Part shown: positions 1 through 7,276 of the stretch, one piece after another
Layout of the letters: each line of letters begins with the position of its first letter
Numbering within the stretch: position 1 is the stretch's first letter
Origin: Polaribacter sp.
GTDB lineage: Bacteria > Bacteroidota > Bacteroidia > Flavobacteriales > Flavobacteriaceae
Direction: 5' to 3'
DNA: 10,340 bases
Assembly: GCA_029245665.1 (NCBI GenBank)
Contig: JAQWOW010000173.1
Span: forward strand, 1-10,340
Notes under the pieces: generated by a model
What the model saw: the letters and a program-made list of their open reading frames with translations, nothing else
What the model was told of the DNA's origin: nothing
The model's database searches: none
Program-made: the position numbers and the translations under genes

Positions 1-1562
1 ACTTCACTTGCTGGGTGACTAGAAATAAAATAAGGAATTAACTGTAAATTTAATTTCTTCTTTATATTAATTTTATCAAAACGCTCTTTAAATTTATGAA
101 AATATTTAAAAGAGGGCTTTCGCATCAATTTTAAAACAGGATCAGAAGTATGTTCTGGAGCAACTTTTAACCGTCCGGAAACATGTTTTGTCATTACCTC
201 TTCGGTATAAGCATCCAGTTCTTTTGGATCTGCATTTTTGTTAAATTCAGGCACCAACATATCATGTCTAATTCCACTTCCAATGAATGATTTTTTAATC
301 TTTGGATGCTTATCAACTGCTTGATATAATTCTGTTAATGGCTTGTGTGAGGTGTCTAGATTAGAGCAAATTACAGGGGATATACAACTAGGAGCAATGC
401 ATTTATCGCAAATAGATTGTACTTTTCCTTTCATTTGATACATGTTTGCAGAAGGGCCACCAATATCAGACAAATAGCCTTTAAAATCTGGCATATTTGC
501 CACTTTATCTATTTCTTTAAGTACCGACTCTTGACTCCTGCTTGCAATAAATTTTCCTTGGTGTGCAGAAATAGTACAAAAACTACATCCACCGAAACAC
601 CCTCTGTGGATATTGATAGAGAATTTTATCATTTCAAACGCAGGAATAGGGCCACGTTTATCATACTTTGGGTGCGGTAAGCGGGTAAAAGGCAAATCAA
701 ATGACCCATCTATTTCCTTTTCTGTCATTGTCGGAAAAGGCGGATTTATTACCAATGTTTTTTCAGCAACACCTTGTAAAATTCTTCTTGCCTTTAATTT
801 GTTAGATTCTTGTTCAATGACTTTAAAATTTGAAGCAAATGTTTTTTTATCTTTTAAACAAGCTTCATGAGAATTGATTGTTACATCCTCCCAATCATTT
901 ACAATTGGTAATTTCTCTTCCTTTTGATTGACAAAAATAGCGGTTTGTTTAATATTTTTTAAACTCGAAAATGGCACGCCTTTTTGCAATAATGTTACAA
1001 TTTCTCTCAAAGGTTGTTCTCCCATACCATAAACCAACATATCCGCTTTAGAGGTTTCTAAAATAGTTGGCAACAACTTGTCAGACCAATAATCATAGTG
1101 CGTTACTCGTCTTAAAGAAGCTTCAATACCCCCAATTAAAACAGGAACATCTGGAAACTTTTCTTTTAATATTTTAGAATAGACTGATGTTGCATAATCG
1201 GGTCTAAAGCCTTTGTCTCCATTGGGTGTGTATGCATCTTTGTCTCTTCTTTTTTTATTTGCAGTATAATTGCTAACCATGGGATCCATACACCCGCCAG
1301 TTGCCCCAAAAAATAAACGGGGTTTCCCTAATTTTTCAAAATCTTGCAAATTATCATGAACACTTGGTTGTGGCACAATGGCAACTCGCAAACCATAACT
1401 CTCTAAAATCCTACCAATTACAGCAGGACCAAAAGAAGGATGATCTACATAGGCATCACCACTAAATAAAATAACATCCAACTCTTCCCAACCACGAATT
1501 TTAACTTCTCTGTTTGTAGTTGGTAACCAATCTGTTAGTTGGTGTCTTTTTGTACCTTGCAT
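1..1562 (-). CDS. ygiQ: YgiQ-family radical SAM protein (UPF0313), C-terminus cut by window edge
   Basis: An open frame runs from ATG at 1562 leftwards to the window edge, giving 520 residues without a stop. The N-terminus (DWLPTT, then SGDAYVDHPSFG at about 34-45) is the conserved YgiQ opening. The radical SAM signature RGCFGGCSFC carries C322, C326 and C329, which would bind the 4Fe-4S cluster that cleaves S-adenosylmethionine. A second cysteine group follows (C385, C388, C393, C399, in CDKC...PSC...VIC), also typical of this family. E. coli YgiQ is about 740 residues, so perhaps 100-200 are missing here. No other ATG lies in frame upstream, and homology begins right after this one. It is a cytosolic enzyme; the family's reaction is not known to me. 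It is divergent from the S15 genes, and a promoter-like box lies only 6 nt before the ATG. Family assignment is near certain; function is open. Confidence 0.95.
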   Translation of the reverse strand, partial: MQGTKRHQLTDWLPTTNREVKIRGWEELDVILFSGDAYVDHPSFGPAVIGRILESYGLRVAIVPQPSVHDNLQDFEKLGKPRLFFGATGGCMDPMVSNYTANKKRRDKDAYTPNGDKGFRPDYATSVYSKILKEKFPDVPVLIGGIEASLRRVTHYDYWSDKLLPTILETSKADMLVYGMGEQPLREIVTLLQKGVPFSSLKNIKQTAIFVNQKEEKLPIVNDWEDVTINSHEACLKDKKTFASNFKVIEQESNKLKARRILQGVAEKTLVINPPFPTMTEKEIDGSFDLPFTRLPHPKYDKRGPIPAFEMIKFSINIHRGCFGGCSFCTISAHQGKFIASRSQESVLKEIDKVANMPDFKGYLSDIGGPSANMYQMKGKVQSICDKCIAPSCISPVICSNLDTSHKPLTELYQAVDKHPKIKKSFIGSGIRHDMLVPEFNKNADPKELDAYTEEVMTKHVSGRLKVAPEHTSDPVLKLMRKPSFKYFHKFKERFDKINIKKKLNLQLIPYFISSHPASE

Positions 1563-1568
1563 ATTTTG

Positions 1569-1576
1569 CAAAAATA
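1569..1576 (-). promoter_or_regulatory. Candidate -7 box for ygiQ (TATTTTTG)
   Basis: On the minus strand this reads TATTTTTG, an exact match to the Bacteroidota -7 consensus TAnnTTTG. It is the only exact match on that strand between 1563 and 1744. It sits only 6 nt from the ATG, so a transcript starting from it would be almost leaderless. I found no TTG at the usual -33 distance; the nearest (1607-1605) is 28 nt away. In an AT-rich spacer a chance match is possible. Confidence 0.35.
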
Positions 1577-1744
1577 CAAGATTTTTAATTGAAGTTGTAT
1601 TGTTCAACTGGTTTTTCTTAAGAGTTAGAAAAAAATAAACAAACCGCTTGCTCATTGATGAAAAGCCAAATCAATATTTAACAAAAGAATATCAAAAAAC
1701 TATTTTTTGTTTTGTAATTTTATAGTCATTAATATAAATAACCA

Positions 1745-3673
1745 ATGAAAACTCTTATTCCTCTTGCATTTTTTAGTTTTTTTCTTTTCACAAATTGTGA
1801 ACAAACATCCTCCTATAAAAAAACTACAAAAGAAAACTATGTAGCGAATAATTACTCAAAAAAGGAGGTAAACATTACAATGAGGGATGGTATTAAATTA
1901 CACACCACTATCTATTCTCCAAAGGACAAAAGCAAAACATACCCAATTTTAATGCAAAGAACGCCTTACAGTTCTGCACCCTATGGTGATGGTAAAATGA
2001 AAAGTAAAATTAGTCCGAATCTTCATTTAATGAAAGAGGGAAATATTGTTGTGTACCAAGATGTTCGAGGTCGATGGATGAGCGAAGGAGTCTATGACAA
2101 TATGCGTGCCTACATCCCCAATAAAAAAGCAAACCAATCTGATGAAGTTTCAGATACTTATGATACTATAGATTGGTTGGTGAAAAACATAGAAAATAAC
2201 AATGGAAATGTGGGTACTTGGGGCATTTCCTACCCTGGCTATTATGCAACAGTTTCAACAATTGATGCGCATCCGGCTTTAAAAGCAGCCTCTCCACAAG
2301 CATGTATTGGCGATTTCTTTTTTGATGACTTTCACCATAATGGTGCCTTCTTATTAAGTTATTTTAGAGCTATTTCTTTATTCGGCACCTACAAAGATAC
2401 ACCAACAGATTCTGCTTGGTATTCTTTTCCAAAAATGAATACCAAAGATCAATACCAATTTTTTCTAGACAAAGGTCCACTAAAAAACTTAAATGACTAT
2501 TTTCAATATGATAAGTTCGCTATAAAAACTGCAGAAAATAATGATAAAATCGATGATTTTTTCTGGAAAGAAATTGTAAACCATCCCAATTACGATGCTG
2601 TTTGGAAAAGCAAAGGAATTATTCAGCACTTAAATAAAGTTCCCTCTTCTGTGGCAACGATGATTGTTGGTGGTTGGTTTGATGCTGAAGATTTATACGG
2701 ACCTTTAGAAACCTACAAAGCCATTGAAAAACAAGGTAAAGACAATTACAATACATTGGTTTTTGGCCCTTGGGATCATGGAAAATGGGCCAGTTCAGGC
2801 GTTAAAAATTCTGTAGGAAATTATTATTTTGGCGATTCTATTTCTTTAAAATTTCAATCTGAAATAGAAACCAACTTCTTTAATCATTTCTTAAAAGGAA
2901 AAGGCAATAAAGAGACTGGTTTGCCCGAAGCCTATGTTTTCGATTCTGGAAAAAAAGAATGGAAATCCTATGCAACTTGGCCCCCAAAAAATATCGAAAA
3001 GCAAGATTGGTTTTTAACTGAAAATCAAAAAATATCTCTCATACCTCCTACCCATAAAAAGCAGATACACAGCATCAATTTTATGAGTGACGTAAAGCGT
3101 CCTGTTCCTTATTCTGAAGACATCAAGACTGTTTTTACACCAAGAAAATACATGACAGATGACCAACGTTTTGCAGCAAGAAGACCGGATGTTTTGGTTT
3201 TTGAAACCGATGTTTTAACTGACGAAATTACCCTGGCTGGAGATATTTTAGCAAAATTAAAGGTTGCCACAACGGGCTCTGCTGCCGATTGGATTGTAAA
3301 AATTATTGATGTTCATCCTGCTGATAACAAAGAAAACAACGAAAAGCTACAAAATCATTTGAAAATGAGCAATTATCACTTAATGGTTAGAAGTGAAGTT
3401 TTACGAGGTCGCTTTAGAAATAGCTTTGAAAATCCAGAACCATTTATACCCAACAAAAAAACTGATGTAAATATAAAATTACAAGACGTTTTTCACACGT
3501 TTAAAAAAGGACATAAATTGCAAATTCAAGTGCAAAGCACCTGGTTTCCTTTAATCGATTTAAATCCACAAACATACGTAGACAATATCTACAAAGCAGA
3601 CAAAAAAGACTTCAAAACACAAACCCATTCAGTGTTTACAGATTCATCCCTAGAATTTTCAGTTTTAAAATAA
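1745..3673 (+). CDS. S15/CocE-family serine hydrolase, alpha-amino-acid ester hydrolase-like lipoprotein
   Basis: A 642-residue exported hydrolase. The N-terminus is a hydrophobic signal ending in FLFTNC; C19 is the likely lipidated cysteine, in a loose Bacteroidota-style lipobox, which would anchor the enzyme to an envelope membrane. The alpha/beta-hydrolase triad can be read: S162 in GISYPG, D313 in GGWFDAED, H345 in GPWDHG. Y163 after the serine and Y75 in QRTPY match the expected oxyanion-hole tyrosines. Acidic residues E315 and D316 after the catalytic Asp, plus D194/D195 in DDFHHNGAF, match the carboxylate cluster by which alpha-amino-acid ester hydrolases hold the substrate's free amino group. 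The C-terminal part from about 470 is the jelly-roll domain of CocE/PepX proteins. Likely reaction: hydrolysis, or acyl transfer, of alpha-aminoacyl esters or amides. Glutaryl-7-ACA acylase-like or cocaine-esterase-like annotation is the alternative. Its stop is 10 nt before the next S15 gene, so the two probably form an operon. Confidence 0.88.
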   Translation: MKTLIPLAFFSFFLFTNCEQTSSYKKTTKENYVANNYSKKEVNITMRDGIKLHTTIYSPKDKSKTYPILMQRTPYSSAPYGDGKMKSKISPNLHLMKEGNIVVYQDVRGRWMSEGVYDNMRAYIPNKKANQSDEVSDTYDTIDWLVKNIENNNGNVGTWGISYPGYYATVSTIDAHPALKAASPQACIGDFFFDDFHHNGAFLLSYFRAISLFGTYKDTPTDSAWYSFPKMNTKDQYQFFLDKGPLKNLNDYFQYDKFAIKTAENNDKIDDFFWKEIVNHPNYDAVWKSKGIIQHLNKVPSSVATMIVGGWFDAEDLYGPLETYKAIEKQGKDNYNTLVFGPWDHGKWASSGVKNSVGNYYFGDSISLKFQSEIETNFFNHFLKGKGNKETGLPEAYVFDSGKKEWKSYATWPPKNIEKQDWFLTENQKISLIPPTHKKQIHSINFMSDVKRPVPYSEDIKTVFTPRKYMTDDQRFAARRPDVLVFETDVLTDEITLAGDILAKLKVATTGSAADWIVKIIDVHPADNKENNEKLQNHLKMSNYHLMVRSEVLRGRFRNSFENPEPFIPNKKTDVNIKLQDVFHTFKKGHKLQIQVQSTWFPLIDLNPQTYVDNIYKADKKDFKTQTHSVFTDSSLEFSVLK

Positions 3674-3683
3674 ATTTTCATCA

Positions 3684-5504
3684 ATGAAAAATAAAATTAA
3701 GCTCCTAGCCTTAACCCTTTTTACGATTACATTTCAAGCACAAGAAAAAACAGGACCCATATTTAAAGAAGGGCAAGCACAAATTGTAGCCGCTTTTAAT
3801 GCTCCAGAAAATTGGATCCGCCATGATCTTTGGGTGGAAACTACTTTTGACACAGATGGCGATGGAAAATTAGACAGAATGCATGTGGCCGTAACAAGAC
3901 CTTATCAAACAGAATCTGAGGGTTTAAAACTGCCAATTGTATACGAATCTAGTCCGTATTATGCAGGAACTGCAGGAAACGATCCAAAGCTATTTTGGAA
4001 TGTAAAACATGAACTTGGAGAAAAAGAAAATCCAAGAGCAAAAATAGAAGTTGTTCGAATGGGAAAACGTCCGATTATTTCGAACTCACAAATAAGAAAT
4101 TGGGTACCAAGAGGGTATATTGTGGTACATTCTTCCTCTCCCGGCACCGGTTTATCTGATGGGGCTCCAACAGTTGGTGGTAAAAACGAATCATTGGCGC
4201 CCAAAGCAGTAATCGATTGGCTTAATGGCCGTGCTAAAGGGTTTTCTTCAAGAAACGGAACAGCGCGCGTTGCTGCTTTTTGGTCTACAGGGAAAGTAGG
4301 GATGATAGGAACTTCTTACAATGGAACCATTCCTCTAGCAGCAGCTACAACAGGTGTTGAAGGATTAGAAGCCATTATACCAATTGCACCGAATACTTCT
4401 TATTATCATTATTATCGCTCTAACGGTTTGGTGCGCTCGCCTGGTGGATATTTGGGCGAAGATATTGATGTATTGTATGATTTTATTCACAGTGGAAAAG
4501 AAAAAAACAGAGCCTACAACAACAGGGTTGTAAGAGATACAGAGATGGCAAACGGTATGGACAGAGCTTCTGGTGATTACAATGATTTTTGGGCCGGAAG
4601 AGATTATTTAAATCAAATGAAACCAATGAAAGCAGCACTGCTAATGTCACATGGGTTTAACGATTGGAATGTGATGCCAGAACATAGCTATCGTATTTCA
4701 AAAAAAACCAAAGAAATGGGGGTGCCAACACAAATTTACTATCATCAAAACGGACACGGAGGACCACCGCCAATGAAAATGATGAACCGTTGGTTTACTC
4801 GTTATTTACATGGAATAGAGAATGGAGTAGAAAAAGATGCAAAAGCTTGGATTGTCAGAGAAAATGACAATAGACTAACACCTACGGCTTATCAAGAATA
4901 TCCGAATCCTGCTGCAGAACCAGTTGTGTTGCACCTCGGTGCAGGCGGCCCTAAAATTGGAAAACTAACACGAAACAATTTAAACACCAAAGAAAAAGAA
5001 ACCCTAACAGACAACCATACTTTTTCTGCAGAATCTCTTGCAAAAACTAAGAATTCAAATCATAGGCTATTGTATGTTACTTCCACTTTAAAAGAAGATC
5101 TTCATCTTTCTGGATTGCCAAGTATTACAATAAAAGCAGCCAGCTCAAAACCAGCTGTAAACTTATCTGTTTACCTCGTTTCTTTGCCTTGGAATATGAA
5201 TAGAAGAGCAAAAATTACCGATAATATTATTACGCGTGGTTGGGCAGATTTACAAAACCATTCGTCTCTCACAAATGGCTCAGCATTAAAACCTGGTGCA
5301 TTTTATAAAATGTCATTTGACTTTCAACCCGATGATCAAATTATAAAAAAAGGGCAACAAATTGGTCTGATGATATTTTCTAGTGATTCTGAATATACAA
5401 TCCTCCCTGAACCCGGAACAAAACTTACTGTAGACCTAAAAGAAACTATAATTACACTCCCAATCGTTGGAGGAAATGCTGCTTTTAAAGCAGCTGTTGA
5501 CTGA
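3684..5504 (+). CDS. Exported Xaa-Pro dipeptidyl-peptidase (S15 family)
   Basis: A 606-residue serine peptidase that would remove N-terminal X-Pro dipeptides. Residues 1-20 form a signal peptide (basic start, LLALTLFTITF core, likely cleavage near FQA-QEK) with no cysteine, so it should be periplasmic or secreted rather than a lipoprotein. The opening FDTDGDGKLDRMHVAVTRP (about 55-73) is typical of Xaa-Pro peptidases. The triad is S211 in GTSYNG, D327 in HGFNDWNV, H358 in QNGHGG; the HGxNDWNV form of the Asp motif favours PepX-type over CocE-type enzymes. A C-terminal beta domain (about 410-600) completes the S15 architecture. It starts 10 nt after the preceding S15 lipoprotein and no promoter fits between them, so co-transcription is likely. 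The two proteins are only distantly alike, so this is not a fresh tandem duplication. Substrate preference is inferred from family, not from the sequence. Confidence 0.9.
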   Translation: MKNKIKLLALTLFTITFQAQEKTGPIFKEGQAQIVAAFNAPENWIRHDLWVETTFDTDGDGKLDRMHVAVTRPYQTESEGLKLPIVYESSPYYAGTAGNDPKLFWNVKHELGEKENPRAKIEVVRMGKRPIISNSQIRNWVPRGYIVVHSSSPGTGLSDGAPTVGGKNESLAPKAVIDWLNGRAKGFSSRNGTARVAAFWSTGKVGMIGTSYNGTIPLAAATTGVEGLEAIIPIAPNTSYYHYYRSNGLVRSPGGYLGEDIDVLYDFIHSGKEKNRAYNNRVVRDTEMANGMDRASGDYNDFWAGRDYLNQMKPMKAALLMSHGFNDWNVMPEHSYRISKKTKEMGVPTQIYYHQNGHGGPPPMKMMNRWFTRYLHGIENGVEKDAKAWIVRENDNRLTPTAYQEYPNPAAEPVVLHLGAGGPKIGKLTRNNLNTKEKETLTDNHTFSAESLAKTKNSNHRLLYVTSTLKEDLHLSGLPSITIKAASSKPAVNLSVYLVSLPWNMNRRAKITDNIITRGWADLQNHSSLTNGSALKPGAFYKMSFDFQPDDQIIKKGQQIGLMIFSSDSEYTILPEPGTKLTVDLKETIITLPIVGGNAAFKAAVD

Positions 5505-5569
5505 TTTTAATCTAAAAAACAACCCTTTTCATCTATTAACTATTATTTGTATTCAAAAAAGATTTGAAA

Positions 5570-6031
5570 ATGACTTCTACGGAAATTGCCTTATTACTTA
5601 ACGATGACAGAGAAAAAATAACTAGAATTGGTGAAATTATTGGAAGAAAAATTACAGAAAAAGATAATTTTGACAATCTTAATGAATTCGAAAAGACATT
5701 TATCCTCATAGATGTTCTAGAACACAACGTAACAAATGGAGGCTTTATTCAATTATTCTTCAACTCGTCTGGGCAATTTGCTCATGAAATTTTTCAAGCA
5801 TATATTGCAATAAAAGCAACAAAAACTGTAGACATTATCTCAAAAGCAATTCAATTATTTCCTACGATACCGGTTCCTAAAAGTATAAGAATAAGACAAG
5901 AAATATTAATGGAATCTTCAGCTAATTTAGATTTATGGGACAGTTTAGATGAAGAATTTGACAAATATGAAGATGATATCTTACAATTAACCATCAATTA
6001 TGTTAGAGAACACATACAGTATTTTGACTAA
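5570..6031 (+). CDS. DMP19/DUF4375-family acidic protein
   Basis: A 153-residue cytosolic protein without signal peptide or membrane segment. The core NGGFIQLFFNSSGQFA (56-71), followed by a helical stretch with AIQLFP (93-98), matches the DMP19 (DUF4375) family. It is acidic (about 27 D/E against 15 K/R by my count), with a dense acidic patch at 121-136. The founding member, Neisseria DMP19, is a DNA-mimic dimer that binds a transcription factor; whether this homologue does so is unknown. I chose ATG 5570 rather than the in-frame TTG at 5564, since ATG is preceded by an A-rich stretch and costs only two residues. It lies 65 nt after the S15 peptidase. No exact TAnnTTTG box is seen in the gap, so it may be read through from upstream. 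Family fairly sure, role unknown. Confidence 0.75.
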   Translation: MTSTEIALLLNDDREKITRIGEIIGRKITEKDNFDNLNEFEKTFILIDVLEHNVTNGGFIQLFFNSSGQFAHEIFQAYIAIKATKTVDIISKAIQLFPTIPVPKSIRIRQEILMESSANLDLWDSLDEEFDKYEDDILQLTINYVREHIQYFD

Positions 6032-6058
6032 TTCTTTTATCTCTTTCATAGCTGTAAT

Positions 6059-6085
6059 TTGAAAGAATAGAATATTGTATTTTTG
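6059..6085 (+). promoter_or_regulatory. Bacteroidota promoter for the 6102-7021 gene pair
   Basis: The -7 box TATTTTTG (6078-6085) matches TAnnTTTG exactly, and a TTTG/TTG -33 element ends at 6061. The 16-nt spacer is one base shorter than the usual 17-23 range. The ATG at 6102 lies 16 nt after the box, leaving a leader of roughly 10 nt. This is the best promoter in the window. It also rules out the longer TTG-initiated frame starting at 6075, which would begin inside the promoter. Confidence 0.7.
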
Positions 6086-6101
6086 TAATCCAATAAAATT
6101 T

Positions 6102-6407
6102 ATGAGGTCTTTTAAATGTATTTTTCTACTCCTAGCCTTTTTTTTGATTGCTGTAGGTACATTCCAACAATGTACAACAAAAAAACACCTAGTATTAAAT
6201 AGTAAAAACGTAGAAAAAAACAAGCAATTGATTACAGAAGTTTTGTATTTAATGGATGGAAAAGAAATCACAAAAGAGTTTTTAAAAACTATTGAACCCA
6301 GTAATATTAGGTCTATGAGTGTGCTGAAAGGAGAAAAAGAAATTTCGAGACATACCCATAAAAAAGTAGCTGGGATTGTCATCATAAAATTAAAAAAACA
6401 ACCCTAA
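6102..6407 (+). CDS. Small membrane-anchored protein with TonB-plug-like signature
   Basis: A 101-residue protein beginning at ATG 6102; the frame can be extended to a TTG at 6075, but that overlaps the promoter. Residues 6-23 are a strongly hydrophobic export signal or anchor. C24 follows it, but FQQC is a poor lipobox, so lipidation is uncertain. The rest carries the pattern DGKEIT (52-57), a run like 'IEPSNIRSMSVLKGEKEI' (64-81) and GIVIIKLKK (91-99). This is the order seen in plug domains of TonB-dependent receptors and in short tails of some Bacteroidota M56 peptidases (DG..., INP-x-D/N-I-x-S-I-x-V-L-K, then G-V-I-x-I-x-x-K). Here it stands alone with no barrel. It lies upstream of the DUF1684 lipoprotein, with stop and start sharing one base (TAATG at 6405-6409), so the two are probably translationally coupled. 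Function unknown; the similarity is by pattern reading only. Confidence 0.75.
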   Translation: MRSFKCIFLLLAFFLIAVGTFQQCTTKKHLVLNSKNVEKNKQLITEVLYLMDGKEITKEFLKTIEPSNIRSMSVLKGEKEISRHTHKKVAGIVIIKLKKQP

Positions 6408-7021
6408 TGCGGAAACCATTCTTGTGTGTATTAGCACTCTTAATTTTTAATTCTTGCTCCTCAAAAAAGAGGCCTATACTTGGTGAGACAGTCTTCCAAA
6501 TTAGATTAAACACAAATTATAAAGACGCTTCTATTTCCCCTTTAAAAAAGAAAGATTTAAAAAAATTTAATGGCTTAGCATTTTTCCCTATTGATTCCTC
6601 TTTCATTGTGAAAGCAAAATTCACCAAAATAAAAAATGCCCTAAGTTTCAAAATGCCAACAAACACAGATAGAAAAATTTTATACAAAGAATATGGTATC
6701 CTAAGATTTCCATTAAAAGGAAAAAATCATGAGTTAACCATTTATCAAAGTCAAGATGATTTGCGCGATGAAAATTATAAAGACTATTTATTTTTACCTT
6801 TTACTGATGCCACAAGTGGCAGCAAATCTTATGGCGGTGGACGCTATATGGATATCAAGACTACAGATATTAATAAAGACAATACAGTGCTTTTAAACTT
6901 CAACAATACCTCCAACCCTTATTGTGCTTATAACGATAAATATTCTTGCCCCTTAACGCCCAGGAAAAATCATTTAGACCTGGAAGTAAAAGCTGGAATA
7001 ATGGCATTCAACAATCCGTAA
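6407..7021 (+). CDS. DUF1684 family lipoprotein
   Basis: A 204-residue predicted lipoprotein: residues 1-16 are a signal with core LCVLALLIF, and C17 in FNSCSS is a convincing Bacteroidota lipobox. The C-terminal half has the DUF1684 hallmarks in order: LFLPFTDATSG (128-138), SYGGGRYMD (141-149), then VLLNFNNTSNPYCAYND (161-177) and KYSCPL (178-183). C173 and C181 are regularly conserved in the family. DUF1684 has no biochemical role known to me. It overlaps the upstream small protein by one base, implying coupled translation from the promoter at 6059-6085. Its stop is only 6 nt from the stop of the convergent gene on the other strand. Family confident; function unknown. Confidence 0.87.
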   Translation: MRKPFLCVLALLIFNSCSSKKRPILGETVFQIRLNTNYKDASISPLKKKDLKKFNGLAFFPIDSSFIVKAKFTKIKNALSFKMPTNTDRKILYKEYGILRFPLKGKNHELTIYQSQDDLRDENYKDYLFLPFTDATSGSKSYGGGRYMDIKTTDINKDNTVLLNFNNTSNPYCAYNDKYSCPLTPRKNHLDLEVKAGIMAFNNP

Positions 7022-7027
7022 CAAAAA

Positions 7028-7276
7028 TTACTTCATTTTTCTGTAGGTTGTATACAGCCCATAAAAAATACTGAAAAATAGTTTGTATGCAAAAAAGTTT
7101 TTCCATTTACCCTCTGAAAAAACCTTTTGATGAAGTCCCTTAAAATCTCCTGCGAAAATTTCTGTTGAATTGTTTATGAGTAAAGAAATGACAATGACAA
7201 TGACAAAAAAAGGAAAGGCTACTTTTAAAAAGTTAGGCCAAAATTGAGGATGTTTTATTTTTTCTAAAAAAGGCAT
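7028..7276 (-). CDS. Small two-helix membrane protein, hypothetical
   Basis: An 82-residue protein with two likely membrane helices, about 17-34 (rich in V/I/F) and about 60-78 (F/Y-rich). A polar loop between them contains GDFKGLHQK and EGKWKNFF. The N-terminal stretch HPQFW and the EGKWKxFFAYKL region look like conserved positions of a Bacteroidota-only family, but I cannot name one. Its ATG (7276) immediately follows the TAA (7279-7277) of the MazG-like gene with no gap, a layout favouring translational coupling. That makes it likely real despite its length. The first helix is partly encoded by a threefold hexamer repeat. Function unknown. Confidence 0.7.
   Translation of the reverse strand: MPFLEKIKHPQFWPNFLKVAFPFFVIVIVISLLINNSTEIFAGDFKGLHQKVFSEGKWKNFFAYKLFFSIFYGLYTTYRKMK
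7187..7204. repeat. Perfect 3x hexamer tandem repeat (AATGAC)
   Basis: Three exact copies of AATGAC, followed by AA as the start of a fourth. On the coding (minus) strand it reads GTCATT three times and encodes VIVIVI, residues 25-30 in the first membrane helix of the small membrane protein. Any gain or loss of one unit would stay in frame and change the helix by two residues. Confidence 0.85.

Noticed and set aside
417..870. Two overlapping plus-strand frames (417-680 and 613-870)
   Set aside because: They lie antisense within the ygiQ coding region, show no family motif, and the opposite strand encodes the radical SAM signature there.
1703..1722. Promoter for the first S15 gene (TTTTTTG, TAATTTTA)
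   Set aside because: No exact TAnnTTTG box: the T-run has one base too many after TA, and TAATTTTA lacks the final G with no -33 partner. Too weak to list.
3959..4204. Minus-strand 81-residue frame
   Set aside because: Antisense to the conserved N-terminal half of the Xaa-Pro dipeptidyl-peptidase; no recognisable content.
5536..5727. Minus-strand 63-residue frame
   Set aside because: Antisense to the start of the DMP19-family gene; serine/isoleucine-rich shadow composition.
6075..6101. TTG-initiated N-terminal extension of the 6102 protein
   Set aside because: It would begin inside the -7 box and put nine residues in front of a normal signal sequence.
5987..6385. Minus-strand 132-residue frame
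   Set aside because: Covers the promoter and most of the 6102 gene on the other strand; the plus-strand gene has export signal, promoter and coupling to support it.
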